Below, in pieces: positions 8,499 to 17,062 of a DNA stretch of 54,564 bases. Positions within the stretch are counted from its first letter, which is position 1; every line of letters starts with the position of its first letter. The stretch spans positions 2,789 through 57,352 of the forward strand of contig JAOACB010000003.1 in NCBI GenBank assembly GCA_026418055.1. Reading direction: 5' to 3'. The notes below the pieces were generated by a model. That model searched no databases, was not told the origin of the DNA, and saw nothing but the letters and a program-made list of their open reading frames with translations. Origin of the DNA: Fimbriimonadales bacterium (GTDB lineage: Bacteria > Armatimonadota > Fimbriimonadia > Fimbriimonadales > Fimbriimonadaceae). A program made the translations under genes and the position numbers.

Positions 8499-9893
8499 TC
8501 ACCCCAGCGCGAAGGTTTCGGCATGTTCCGGGATGTGGACCCTCCAGCCCAGATCCGATTCAATCCGGCTCTGTAGAGCCTGCTGAGCCTGCAGCTCGCC
8601 GTGCACCAGGAAGGTGGTCTTGGGAGGCTCCTTGAAGTTTCCGAGCCATTCGAGGATCTCCGCCTGATCGGCATGCGCCGACAGGGAGCTCAATTGCTCG
8701 ATCTGAGCCCGCACGGCAACAGGGCGCTTGTGGATCAGCACTTCCGGGGCGCCCTCAAGAATCTCCCGACCGAGCGTGCCCTCGGCTTGGTATCCCGTGA
8801 ACAGCACGATCGTCGAGGGATCGGGCAGCCTGTTCAGAAGGTGGTGGGTGATGCGTCCGCCGTTGCACATCCCTGAGCCTGAAATGACCACCATGGGTCC
8901 ATCCATGGAATTGATGGCCTTGCTCTGGTTCACGTCGCGCACGAACTCCAGGCGGTCCGGGCGCAACGGATTCTCCTGTTCGGCGAGCTGCAGGCGCATC
9001 TCGTCGTCCTGGTCGTCAGGGCTCTCCAGGTAGAGCAGCGTGGTGCTGGTGGCCATCGGACTGTCGACATACACCGGGATCCGCCCGACCCGACCCTGCT
9101 CCTGCAGGCTGCGGATGTGGAACAGGACCTCCTGGGTCCGTCCCACGGCGAAGCTGGGAACAAGGATGCAGCGACCGTTTTGCAGCGCGTCGTTCAGGAG
9201 CCTCTCCAGAACGTCCTGCGGATCCTCCGGCGGGTGGTTCCTGTCGCCGTAGGTGCTTTCGAGGACTAGGTACTCGGCCCAATCCACAACTTCGGGATCG
9301 ATGAGGATGGGCCGATTCCTTCGGCCCAGGTCTCCGCTCAAGAGGATCCTCTGTCCGTCGGCGAAGTAGAGCTCGATGAAGGCAGAACCGAGGATGTGGC
9401 CCGCGGGCAGAAACCGAAAGGTGGTGCCCCCTGGCAGGTCGACGAACTCGCGATAGCGGCATGGACGGAGGTGCTTGAGAGCGGCGAACGCCTGCCGCTC
9501 GGTGTAGAGGGGAAGTGCCGTCCCGTGCCTGCTGAGTCCCTTCCGGTTGTAGTACCGGGCCTCTTCCTCCTGGAGCCGACCGGAGTCGGGAAGGCTGATC
9601 CGGGCCACCGCGGCGGTGCCTCGCGTGCAGAAGACGGGACCCCGATAGCCCTCGTCCACCAAGCGCGGCAGCCATCCGCAGTGGTCCAGGTGGGCGTGGG
9701 TCAGCAAAACCGCATCCAAGGACCCGGGATCGATCGGAAACGGCAACCAGTTGAGGTCCCGGAGTTCGCGGGCTCCTTGGAACATCCCGCAGTCGATCAG
9801 CAGATTCCGTCCCGAAACCTGGAGGAGATGGCGGGATCCCGTGACGGTCTGCGCGGCCCCGAGAAAGGTGATCCTTCGATCTGGCGATGGCAC
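8499..9893 (-). CDS. Beta-CASP metallo-beta-lactamase-fold ribonuclease-like protein
   Basis: 464 residues. The zinc-binding motif TH-A-HLDHCG lies at 65-73, GHILGSAFIE supplies the next metal histidine and LLSGDLG the aspartate. The beta-CASP insert carries LESTYGDRNH, VPSFAVGRTQE, SGSGMCNGGRITHHL and the terminal LSAHAD and VHGE motifs. This is the CPSF73/YSH1-type architecture used by RNA-processing nucleases, though without KH domains, so it probably acts on RNA in the cytoplasm. The exact substrate is unknown. It starts 9 bp after the stop of a small membrane protein gene and precedes the dehydrogenase by about 36 bp. Confidence 0.9.
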   Translation of the reverse strand: MPSPDRRITFLGAAQTVTGSRHLLQVSGRNLLIDCGMFQGARELRDLNWLPFPIDPGSLDAVLLTHAHLDHCGWLPRLVDEGYRGPVFCTRGTAAVARISLPDSGRLQEEEARYYNRKGLSRHGTALPLYTERQAFAALKHLRPCRYREFVDLPGGTTFRFLPAGHILGSAFIELYFADGQRILLSGDLGRRNRPILIDPEVVDWAEYLVLESTYGDRNHPPEDPQDVLERLLNDALQNGRCILVPSFAVGRTQEVLFHIRSLQEQGRVGRIPVYVDSPMATSTTLLYLESPDDQDDEMRLQLAEQENPLRPDRLEFVRDVNQSKAINSMDGPMVVISGSGMCNGGRITHHLLNRLPDPSTIVLFTGYQAEGTLGREILEGAPEVLIHKRPVAVRAQIEQLSSLSAHADQAEILEWLGNFKEPPKTTFLVHGELQAQQALQSRIESDLGWRVHIPEHAETFALG

Positions 9894-9902
9894 GAAGGCA
9901 GG

Positions 9903-10358
9903 TTACCAGTAAGGCGGAAACCGGATGCCATCGCGGTTCTGGCGGTCGCTGGTGATGGCCTTCGAGTGGTCCAGGACCCAATCGTTCCCGTCCTTCTTCG
10001 CGTACACCCACGCGCTGGGCCTGTCCTCGCCACCCCAATCGCTGGGCTCTCTGCCGACGACGAGCAGGGTGGCCTCGTTGCCTTGGAACAGCACGACCTT
10101 GTGATAGGCCGGCTCTCCGCCGAGTCCGGCCTCGTAGTAGCCCTCCTCGGCAACGCTCTCCAGCGCCTTGCCCCAAACGGCCGTTTGCACCTCGCAGAAG
10201 ACGAAGGGCGCGGCCCCGAGCAAGAACAGCGAAAGGCCAAAGGTCATGCCCGGCCGCGCCTCGTCCTTCCGGCGCATCGGCGTGAGCAGCAGCGCGAGCA
10301 ACGTTACGACGATGGCGACGGCCAATGCGGCGAGGGCATAGGCGATCATGCTGAACAT
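9903..10358 (-). CDS. Small membrane protein of unknown function
   Basis: 151 residues, not recognised. A first hydrophobic helix (about 4-27) is followed by a short basic stretch (MRRKDEARPG) and a second helix (about 38-57). The remaining 95 residues are soluble with several Trp/Tyr and acidic residues, ending in FPPYW. A two-TM protein with an exposed C-terminal domain is the natural reading. It is divergent from the CDF transporter gene and probably heads the minus-strand run towards the beta-CASP protein. Confidence 0.7.
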   Translation of the reverse strand: MFSMIAYALAALAVAIVVTLLALLLTPMRRKDEARPGMTFGLSLFLLGAAPFVFCEVQTAVWGKALESVAEEGYYEAGLGGEPAYHKVVLFQGNEATLLVVGREPSDWGGEDRPSAWVYAKKDGNDWVLDHSKAITSDRQNRDGIRFPPYW

Positions 10359-10410
10359 CCGACGTTCTCCTTTTGCCTTCTCAGCGAGGTCTCAAGGGAG
10401 TGATTCCATA

Positions 10411-11310
10411 ATGTCGGGCATGGCTACGGCCCGCGCAGCAGCCTGGCTGTCCCTCTTGGCCACGACGTTGGTTGTAGCGATCAAGCTGTGGGCGGCGTGG
10501 GCCAGCCACAGCGTCAGCGTTCTCTCGGAGGCGCTGCAGTCCCTAGTGGACGTGGGCGTGTCTGCGCTCGCGGTATTCACCCTGCGGCTCGCCAGCCGCC
10601 CGCCGGACGAGGACCATCCGTTCGGGCACGGCAAAGCCGAGATGCTTGCGGGCGCCTTCCAGATGCTCGTCGTTGCCGCATCCTGTCTCTACATCCTCGG
10701 GCAGGCTTTCCTGCGATTCCGTTCGCCGGAGGCCATCCGCTGGGATTTCGGGGCGATCGCGATGGGATACGCCTTGGTGTCGAACACGCTGATGGCTCGG
10801 TTCCTTCGCGATGTGGGAAGGAGAACCGGCTCCACGGTTCTGGTGAGCGAGGCGATCCATCTGAAGGGAGACAGTTTGGCGTCGGCCGGAGTGCTCGCGG
10901 GCATGATCGCCGTCGGCGCGACCGGGTGGGTCCTCCTTGATCCACTTCTCGCGATTCTCTTCGCGGTTCTGGCTCTGTTTTCCGCCGTGCGGCAGCTGCG
11001 AGCCGTCGTGCACCCGCTGATGGATGGCGCCCTGCCCGAGGAGCAGGTCGCCAAGGTGCGGGCAGTCTTAGACCTCCATCCGGATGTGCGCGGCTACCAT
11101 CGGTTGCGGACGCGCGACGTCGGCACCGACCGCAGGGTCGAGCTGCACGTAACCCTAGACGACAACCTGACGTTCGTGGAGGCGCACAACATCGCGGAGC
11201 GCATCGAGGAAGAGGTCAGCGAGGCTCTCGGAGGGGCTAAGGTGGAGATCCACTACGAGCCGCACGAGGCGGAAACCGAGCACCAGCGCCGAAGCCACCG
11301 ATCGCCGTAG
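10411..11310 (+). CDS. Cation diffusion facilitator (CDF) family transporter
   Basis: Proton-coupled exporter of divalent metals (Zn/Co/Mn/Fe type). 299 residues from the ATG at 10411, chosen because AAGGGAG lies at 10394-10400 and the upstream reading frame overlaps the divergent gene. The N-terminal half holds about six TM helices. The TM2 metal site has the form SEALQSLVDVG, near residue 33, where canonical CDFs have HxxxD or DxxxD, so the first ligand may be altered. HPFGHGKAE follows, and TM5 has HLKGDSLAS. The cytoplasmic domain (about 205-290) includes VRGYHRLRTRDVG and VELHVTLD. Metal specificity is not determined. Confidence 0.9.
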   Translation: MSGMATARAAAWLSLLATTLVVAIKLWAAWASHSVSVLSEALQSLVDVGVSALAVFTLRLASRPPDEDHPFGHGKAEMLAGAFQMLVVAASCLYILGQAFLRFRSPEAIRWDFGAIAMGYALVSNTLMARFLRDVGRRTGSTVLVSEAIHLKGDSLASAGVLAGMIAVGATGWVLLDPLLAILFAVLALFSAVRQLRAVVHPLMDGALPEEQVAKVRAVLDLHPDVRGYHRLRTRDVGTDRRVELHVTLDDNLTFVEAHNIAERIEEEVSEALGGAKVEIHYEPHEAETEHQRRSHRSP

Positions 11311-11383
11311 ATTTGCGCAGAAATGCCGGTTTCCAACGTTCAAGTTCGCCCTTCGGCTTGCCGATGCTTAGGATCGAAGGCCG

Positions 11384-11698
11384 ATGGGCAACTGGTTCAG
11401 CATCCGCCAATCCGATCCTCAAGCTCCGGTTCGAACGCTCGCTGCGGAGCACCTGAAGCGCTGTCCCCTGTGCGGCGCGCTCAACGCGATTCCCAACGGC
11501 GAGTGCTTCGTGTGCCGGTGGCACGGCGCGTTCGATCACGACGCCGAGAGGATCGAGCGGAGCCTGAACGAGCTTGTGGAGCGGTGCCCCGAACTCGCGA
11601 GCGCGATGTCCCGCGCGCGGGTGAGCACGGTCGCAAGGCCGAGCCTGTTGCAACGCCTGCGGCGTTGGCTCGGACGCCGGATCGATCTCGCAGCCTGA
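11384..11698 (+). CDS. Small zinc-ribbon protein of unknown function
   Basis: 104 residues. Two CxxC knuckles, C27-P-L-C30 and C41-F-V-C44, with a nearby histidine (H47), predict one structural zinc site. The rest is Arg/Glu-rich and helical, ending in a basic amphipathic stretch (LLQRLRRWLGRRI). I do not recognise the family. It lies directly before dnaB, from which it is separated by a 23-bp near-palindrome. Codon use looks like its neighbours, and the CxxC pairs make chance unlikely. Confidence 0.65.
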   Translation: MGNWFSIRQSDPQAPVRTLAAEHLKRCPLCGALNAIPNGECFVCRWHGAFDHDAERIERSLNELVERCPELASAMSRARVSTVARPSLLQRLRRWLGRRIDLAA

Positions 11699-11705
11699 GG
11701 ACCCC

Positions 11706-11728
11706 GGATCATCCATAATGGGTGATCC
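11706..11728. promoter_or_regulatory. Near-perfect 23-bp palindrome ahead of dnaB
   Basis: Two 11-bp arms, GGATCATCCAT and ATGGGTGATCC, flank a single central A and match at 10 of 11 positions. With a one-base centre it resembles a dimer-binding operator more than an RNA hairpin, and no T-run follows it. It ends 8 bp before the preferred dnaB start, so it could act as an operator or influence translation of dnaB. Function is inference. Confidence 0.4.
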
Positions 11729-11736
11729 GGAGGGTC

Positions 11737-13098
11737 ATGGAGCAGTCCTTCGACGAGCTGATTCCCCTGCGCAGCCTGGAGGCCGAGATGGGCGTCCTCG
11801 GTTCCATGCTGCTGTCCAGCCGGGCTGCCGAAGAGGTCTCCGGGCTGATTGCCGACGAGGACTTCTACCAACCGGCCCACCAGGAGATCTATCGCTCGAT
11901 CGTCCAGCTCCTGCGGTCCGGCAAGCCCGTGGATCTTCTGACCCTCCGCGCCGAGCTTGAGGCACGCAACACGCTGCAGCAGGTGGGAGGCGTCGACTAT
12001 CTGGTGCAAGTGATGGAGTCGGTTCCGAGCGCGGCCAACGCGGTGCCTTACGCTCGGATCGTGCTCGAGAAGTCCACCCTCCGCAAGCTCGAGAGCGCGG
12101 GGCGGGCCATCGCCGGCCTGGCCCGGTCGCCGTCGATCCCCGATGTCGACGGCAAGGTCGACGAGGCTGAGCGCCTCGTTTTCGAGGTTGGCTCCAAACG
12201 TCTTGGCAAGGATTTTCAGGCGGTCGGCGATCTGGCGACCGAGTTTTTCCGAGACGTCGACCAGATCCTGGAGAGCGGCGAGCCGATGCTCGGCGTCCCG
12301 TCGGGCTTTTACAGCCTCGACGACATGACGACGGGCTTCTACCCGGGCGACCTGGTGATCGTTGCCGCTCGGCCTTCCATGGGAAAAACCGCTCTCGTCC
12401 TGAACTTCGCCCTCAATGTGGCGCGGAAGCGCAGGGGACCCGTCGCCATCTTCAGTTTGGAGATGAGCGGGGCGCAGCTCGTTCGGAGGCTGGTGTCCAT
12501 GATCAGCGGAGTGCAGGGCGAGAAACTCAAGAGCTCGGATCTGTCGGATGCCGACTACAACAAGATCGTCGACGCGTGCGAGGAGCTCACGACCCTGCCG
12601 ATCTTCATCGACGACTCGTCGGAAGTCAATGGGCTTGAGATCAAGGGCAAGTGCAGGCGCTTGCAACAGCAGCATGGAGCACTGACCATGATCGTCGTGG
12701 ACTACCTCCAGCTCATGCGAGCCACTCGGCGCACGGAGAACCGGGTGCAGGAGGTTGGGGAGATCGCCCGGTCGCTGAAGGCCGTGGCGAAGGACCTCAA
12801 CGTGCCGGTGGTGGCTCTCAGTCAGCTCAGCCGCAGCGTCGAAACGCGCGAAGGCAAGCGCCCGCAGCTCAGCGACCTGCGCGAGAGCGGATCCATCGAG
12901 GCCGAGGCCGATTTGGTGATGTTCATCTACCGCGAGGCGTATTACGCCCGCCCCGAGGAGCGCGCGAGGGAGCTGGAGGACGTGAACACGGCCCACGAGG
13001 CCGAAATCATCATCGCGAAGCATCGGAACGGGCCGACGGGAGTGGTGAAGATCGGCTTCCAGCCGGCGTTCGCGCGCTTCGTCAACCTCAAGCTATGA
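11737..13098 (+). CDS. dnaB: Replicative DNA helicase DnaB
   Basis: Hexameric 5'-3' helicase of the replication fork, about 453 residues. The N-terminal domain (RSLEAEMGVLGSMLLS, then the FYQPAHQEIYRSI segment) is followed by a linker and a RecA-like ATPase: Walker A ARPSMGKTAL near residue 211, Walker B MIVVDYLQLM near 320, and the LSQLSRSVE and SGSIEAEADLVMFIYR motifs. No intein is present. The preferred start is ATG 11737; GTG 11722 in frame lies within the palindrome. The stop overlaps the purD start (ATGA), so the two are probably translationally coupled. Confidence 0.96.
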   Translation: MEQSFDELIPLRSLEAEMGVLGSMLLSSRAAEEVSGLIADEDFYQPAHQEIYRSIVQLLRSGKPVDLLTLRAELEARNTLQQVGGVDYLVQVMESVPSAANAVPYARIVLEKSTLRKLESAGRAIAGLARSPSIPDVDGKVDEAERLVFEVGSKRLGKDFQAVGDLATEFFRDVDQILESGEPMLGVPSGFYSLDDMTTGFYPGDLVIVAARPSMGKTALVLNFALNVARKRRGPVAIFSLEMSGAQLVRRLVSMISGVQGEKLKSSDLSDADYNKIVDACEELTTLPIFIDDSSEVNGLEIKGKCRRLQQQHGALTMIVVDYLQLMRATRRTENRVQEVGEIARSLKAVAKDLNVPVVALSQLSRSVETREGKRPQLSDLRESGSIEAEADLVMFIYREAYYARPEERARELEDVNTAHEAEIIIAKHRNGPTGVVKIGFQPAFARFVNLKL

Positions 13099-14354
13099 AC
13101 AAGGTACTCATCATCGGCTCCGGAGGACGCGAGCACGCCCTGGCTTGGAAACTCGCGAGGGAGTGCGAGGTGCATGCGCTACCCGGCAATCCGGGCATCG
13201 AAGAGATCGGCCAGTGCCACCCCGGAGACGTCGCGGACCTCGCCGAGGTCGCCCGTCTCGCCCGGAACATCGCTGCCGACTTGGTGCTGGTTGGCCCAGA
13301 GAACCCTCTTCTGGAAGGTTTGGCGGACGTTCTCCGGTCGGAGGGGCTCGTCTGCTTCGGGCCCGGCAAGAGGGAGGCCCTGCTGGAGGGAAGCAAGGCG
13401 TTCGCCAAGGAGCTGATGGTTGAAGCCGGCGTTCCGACGGCTTGGGGCCGCGTTTGCCGCTCTTTCTCGGAGGGCGAGGAGGCGGTGCAGACCCTCCACC
13501 AGATGGGGAAGCGGCCGGTGGTCAAGGCCAGCGGAGCCGCATTGGGGAAGGGCGTCACCGTCTGCAACGATCTCCGCGAAGCTCTGCTGGCACTGGAGCG
13601 CACGATGGTGGAGCTCGAGTTCGGCGAGGCAGGGCGCACCGTCGTCGTGGAGGAACGCCTCGAAGGCCGCGAGTTCAGCCTGCTCACGGTCTGCTCTGGA
13701 GAAGCCTACTGGAGCTTGCCCGTGGCTCAGGATTACAAACGCGCCGAGGACGGCGACCGAGGACCGAACACCGGCGGCATGGGTTCCGTGAGCCCAACGC
13801 CCTGGGTCACGGAGGATCTGGTGCGCGAAGCCGAGGAGAAGATCGTCGCGCCGATTCTCCGGGCGCTGAGCCAGCGCGGGCTCGACTACCGTGGCGTGCT
13901 CTTCAGCGGCTTGATGGTGCAGGACGGCGAGGTTTTCTGCCTCGAGTACAACGTGCGGTTCGGCGACCCGGAAACGCAGAGCGTCGTGGCGAGGCTCGGG
14001 GACGGCTTCTACGAACTCCTGTTGGAGACCGGTCGAGGCGGCCGGCCGCAGCCGATCGGCGAGCGTCCCGAGGCGGCGGTGACGGTGGTGCTGACCAGCG
14101 GCGGTTACCCGGGAGCCTACGCCAAAGGACTGCCCATCGTGGTGCCGTCCGAGGTTCCATCCGACACGATCCTGTTCCACGCCGGTACGGCGCGGCGCGA
14201 CGGCGACCTGGTGACGGCCGGGGGTAGGGTGTTCGGAGCCACAGGGCTCGGACCCACGGTCCAGGAAGCCAGGCGCCGGGCCTACAAGTTGGCCGATCTC
14301 GTACAGTTCGACGGCAAGCGCTTCAGGAGCGACATCGGAGCCTATGAAGATTGA
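13095..14354 (+). CDS. purD: Phosphoribosylamine-glycine ligase (GARS)
   Basis: Second step of de novo purine synthesis: ATP-dependent joining of glycine to phosphoribosylamine. 419 residues with family features in order: MNKVLIIGSGGREHALAWK at the N-terminus, VGPENPLLEG, the ATP-grasp domain (VVKASGAALGKGVTV; VVVEERLEGREFS), the RGPNTGGMGS signature near residue 228, NVRFGDPETQ near 290, and the C-terminal FHAGT and GGRVFG. It overlaps dnaB (ATGA) and rdgB (11 bp). A dnaB-purD-rdgB string joins replication with nucleotide supply and pool cleaning. Confidence 0.97.
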   Translation: MNKVLIIGSGGREHALAWKLARECEVHALPGNPGIEEIGQCHPGDVADLAEVARLARNIAADLVLVGPENPLLEGLADVLRSEGLVCFGPGKREALLEGSKAFAKELMVEAGVPTAWGRVCRSFSEGEEAVQTLHQMGKRPVVKASGAALGKGVTVCNDLREALLALERTMVELEFGEAGRTVVVEERLEGREFSLLTVCSGEAYWSLPVAQDYKRAEDGDRGPNTGGMGSVSPTPWVTEDLVREAEEKIVAPILRALSQRGLDYRGVLFSGLMVQDGEVFCLEYNVRFGDPETQSVVARLGDGFYELLLETGRGGRPQPIGERPEAAVTVVLTSGGYPGAYAKGLPIVVPSEVPSDTILFHAGTARRDGDLVTAGGRVFGATGLGPTVQEARRRAYKLADLVQFDGKRFRSDIGAYED

Positions 14355-14958
14355 ACGACTCGTGATCGCGACCCACAACCTCAAAAAGGGCGGCGAGATG
14401 CGCACGATCCTGAGTCGCTCGTTCCCGGGCCTCGAAGTGCTCACCCTGGAGGATTTCCCCGGCGCACCGGAGCCCGAAGAGACGGGCTCGACGTACCGGG
14501 AGAACGCGATTCTGAAGGCACGATCGGCGTGCGACCACACCGGCGAGTGGTCCGTGGCCGACGACGCCGGACTGGAGATCGACGCCCTGAACGGCGCGCC
14601 AGGCCTGTACTCCAAGCGCTTCGCAGGCGAGGAGACCCCGTTTCCGGAGAAGATGCGGAGAATCCTCGAGCAACTGTGCGACGTGCCCGAAGAGCGGCGG
14701 ACCGCTCGCTTTCGAGTGTGGGTGGCCCTGGCGGGACCGGACGGAACGCTGGAGGCGGTCGAAGGGGTTCGAGAGGGCAGGATCGCCTGCGAACCCGCCG
14801 GCGAGGGAGGATTCGGCTACGATCCCATCTTCTTTCTGCCCGACCTAGGGTGCACGATGGCGCAGCTGACCGCGGATCAGAAGCACGCGACGAGCCATCG
14901 GGGCATGGCCCTCGCTAAACTGGCGGACCTCATCCGAAGGTTGCAAAAGAGGGGGTGA
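14344..14958 (+). CDS. rdgB: dITP/XTP pyrophosphatase (RdgB/HAM1 family)
   Basis: Removes deaminated purine nucleotides (ITP, dITP, XTP) to keep them out of DNA and RNA. 204 residues. Motifs: IATHNLKKGGEM at 8-19, the ETGSTYRENAILKA substrate loop near 47, DDAGLEIDALNGAPGLYSKRF near 73, GEGGFGYDPIF near 155 and the terminal SHRGMAL. It overlaps the end of purD by 11 bp. Three bases separate its stop from the GTG start of the following metalloprotease. Confidence 0.96.
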   Translation: MKIERLVIATHNLKKGGEMRTILSRSFPGLEVLTLEDFPGAPEPEETGSTYRENAILKARSACDHTGEWSVADDAGLEIDALNGAPGLYSKRFAGEETPFPEKMRRILEQLCDVPEERRTARFRVWVALAGPDGTLEAVEGVREGRIACEPAGEGGFGYDPIFFLPDLGCTMAQLTADQKHATSHRGMALAKLADLIRRLQKRG

Positions 14959-14961
14959 GGC

Positions 14962-16509
14962 GTGGTCTGGTGGCCCATCTGTCTGTGGGCGGATTCGCCG
15001 ACGCCCCCCATCGATCTGCTCGATCGCTGGGGAGAGTCGGTGTTGGAGCGGGGAATCCTGTTGGTGGATTGGGACGGACCGATCGCCAACCCTGCTGTCC
15101 GCGTCACCGTGGCCGCAGGCCCCCGGTTGTATCTCCCCGCCCGCGTCACGATTCAGTCGCAGAACCCCTCGGTGGAATTCGAGCTGTTCTCCACCATCGA
15201 CGAGACCGGCGCCTCGAAGATCGTGCATCTCACCGCAGAGCAGCCTCGGCAGAGCTTCCGGCTGCGGCTGGCTCCGTTCGGATCGGGCGTTGAAGGCAAC
15301 CTCGAGCTGCTCGTGGAGAGCGCCAACGAGCACCGCACGCGGATCCTCGTGCCCTACCGAGCGCAGACTGTTCCCGAACCTCCCGGCCGGTCCGCAATGC
15401 CAGCATTGAACGTCCTCTACGATTTCCGACACGATCCGACCGGCTTCTTCCAGGAACCCTCGCGCAGGCGGCTCGCGGAACAAGCCGTTCGCTCGTGGAC
15501 CCATTACCTTGCCGATCCCGGATTCGACGCTGTGCCTCCACAAGCGCAAGGATCGTGGGTCTGGGAGGCCGACAGCCTCATGGAGGGAAGGGAGGTCGCG
15601 CTGGACTCCTGGTACCGAGGGTTCCACCTGAGTCTGCAGGGGGTGACGAGCCCTCTGTTGCGCAGCGGTGGCGCGGCGTCACCCTTCGAAGCGTTGCAGA
15701 CGATCGGGGGCAAGCCTGTGGGTTTGAAGCGATCGGGAAGCGTCGCTATGGAGACGACGGGGAATTACAATCGCCTTGGCTGGCTGTTCCTGGATTGGGA
15801 CGAGAGGCACTGGTTGGCTTCCTGCCAGGCGGACGTGCCTCATGACTTCTACTCGATCTGCAGGCACGAGACGGGGCATGCGTTGGGATTCCACAGGGTG
15901 CATCCCGCCTTTGACCGCCTCGTGAGAAACGGCCGCTTCCACGGTGCCCTCGTGCGACGGTATCTGGGCAGGCATCCCGCGGTGGATGCCGCCGAGCACT
16001 TTGTGGACGCTGTGGACCCAGCGAGCGGCTCCGGCGGTTTCGGAAACGAGTACGGAGGCGCGTTCCCAAGGAAGCGGTGGTACGTCACGAAGCTCGATCT
16101 TCTGGCGATGGCCGACGTCGGTTACGCGCTGCAGGACCGGGATTGCTTTTGGGAGTTGCAGGCGGCGCAGCCGCGGGCCGGGGAGACAAGGGCGCGGGCC
16201 TTCGGTGGCGTGCCGCCGTACAGATTCTTTCCAGACGGAACCTGGCCGAAGGGCTGGAGCCTGGACGCCTCGAGCGGTTCGTTGAAGCGCGGCTCCGGAA
16301 TGCCGTCGCGAGCAACGTTGCGGTTCCGGGTGGAGGATCAGCTCGGGGCCAAGGCCTTTGGCGCGCTCAGCGTCGGCTCTGGGACGCCTCAGAGGACTTC
16401 GGCGCCTGCTCGAAAACGAACTCGCAGCCAGAGGTCATCCGCTTGGGCGCGTACGACGGATCCACGCGTTTGCGCGGCGTACGGGCCAGCTCCGCGAGCA
16501 ACTGAGTGA
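14962..16509 (+). CDS. Zinc metalloprotease-like protein with C-terminal Ig-like domain
   Basis: 515 residues from a GTG start preceded by a G-rich ribosome binding site. Only a weak hydrophobic N-terminus (VWWPICLWA) is seen, but the domain types suggest export. Residues 1-135 look beta-rich. The zincin motif is H302-E-T-G-H306-A-L-G-F-H311; the third His is at +9, not the +10 of classical metzincins. Residues about 415-473 resemble a putative-Ig (He_PIG) repeat (GGVPPYRF, GWSLDASSGSL, RFRVEDQLG). The last 40 residues are Arg/Ser/Pro-rich and lie entirely antisense to the end of the thioredoxin-like gene, so the ancestral stop was probably near 16380. Specific peptidase family not recognised. 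Confidence 0.72.
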   Translation: MVWWPICLWADSPTPPIDLLDRWGESVLERGILLVDWDGPIANPAVRVTVAAGPRLYLPARVTIQSQNPSVEFELFSTIDETGASKIVHLTAEQPRQSFRLRLAPFGSGVEGNLELLVESANEHRTRILVPYRAQTVPEPPGRSAMPALNVLYDFRHDPTGFFQEPSRRRLAEQAVRSWTHYLADPGFDAVPPQAQGSWVWEADSLMEGREVALDSWYRGFHLSLQGVTSPLLRSGGAASPFEALQTIGGKPVGLKRSGSVAMETTGNYNRLGWLFLDWDERHWLASCQADVPHDFYSICRHETGHALGFHRVHPAFDRLVRNGRFHGALVRRYLGRHPAVDAAEHFVDAVDPASGSGGFGNEYGGAFPRKRWYVTKLDLLAMADVGYALQDRDCFWELQAAQPRAGETRARAFGGVPPYRFFPDGTWPKGWSLDASSGSLKRGSGMPSRATLRFRVEDQLGAKAFGALSVGSGTPQRTSAPARKRTRSQRSSAWARTTDPRVCAAYGPAPRATE

Positions 16510-17062
16510 CCTCGAGCAGCATGTCGCCGGAGTACCCCGGGTACATGCGGTAGATCCGGCCATCATGGATGACCGCCGCGTAGACCGAGCGTGGAACGCC
16601 GTACGCACGGATGGTTTCGCCGGTTGGATCCGCCAAAACGAGGTGCTCCGTGTCGTTGGCGTTGGCCCAATCTTTGGCGTCCTGCAGGGAGCCGTGCAAC
16701 ACCCCCACCACGCTCGCCTTACCGCGATACGCCAGTTCGATCCTGCCGAACATCGGCTCTGCCTCGATGCTGCACGGACAGTCTTTGTTGATGAAGTAGA
16801 GGAGAACAGGTTGCCGCAGCGACCCCAGGCTGTGGCGGCGACCATCGGTGCCCTCGAGGTCGAAGTCGGCGGCAGGCTTGGTCTCCAACCGCTTCGCGAG
16901 GTTCCGCTCCTTGGGACCCACAGGGTGGCGCGATGGCAACTCCCAGGGAATCGGCCGATCCCGCCTAGCGATCAGATACCCCAGGGTGATCCAGCCGATC
17001 ACGATCGGAGCGAAGAAGGCGATCACACCCAGAATCACGAGGCGCCGCGTTCGTGCGTTCAT
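16367..17062 (-). CDS. Membrane-anchored thioredoxin-fold (AhpC/TSA-like) protein
   Basis: 231 residues. One N-terminal TM helix (about 7-30) anchors a domain facing outwards. The domain starts FDLEGTDGRRHSLGSL (about 67) and has the redox-site region LLYFINKDCPCSIEAEPMF, i.e. a Cys-Pro-Cys motif near 94-96 at the position of the TlpA/peroxiredoxin active site. The cis-Pro region is YGVPRSVYAAVI. A role in thiol redox chemistry or peroxide removal outside the cytoplasm is inferred. Its start overlaps the leuS stop (ATGA), so it is probably co-transcribed with leuS. Its last 143 bp overlap the oppositely directed metalloprotease gene. Confidence 0.82.
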   Translation of the reverse strand: MNARTRRLVILGVIAFFAPIVIGWITLGYLIARRDRPIPWELPSRHPVGPKERNLAKRLETKPAADFDLEGTDGRRHSLGSLRQPVLLYFINKDCPCSIEAEPMFGRIELAYRGKASVVGVLHGSLQDAKDWANANDTEHLVLADPTGETIRAYGVPRSVYAAVIHDGRIYRMYPGYSGDMLLEVTQLLAELARTPRKRVDPSYAPKRMTSGCEFVFEQAPKSSEASQSRR

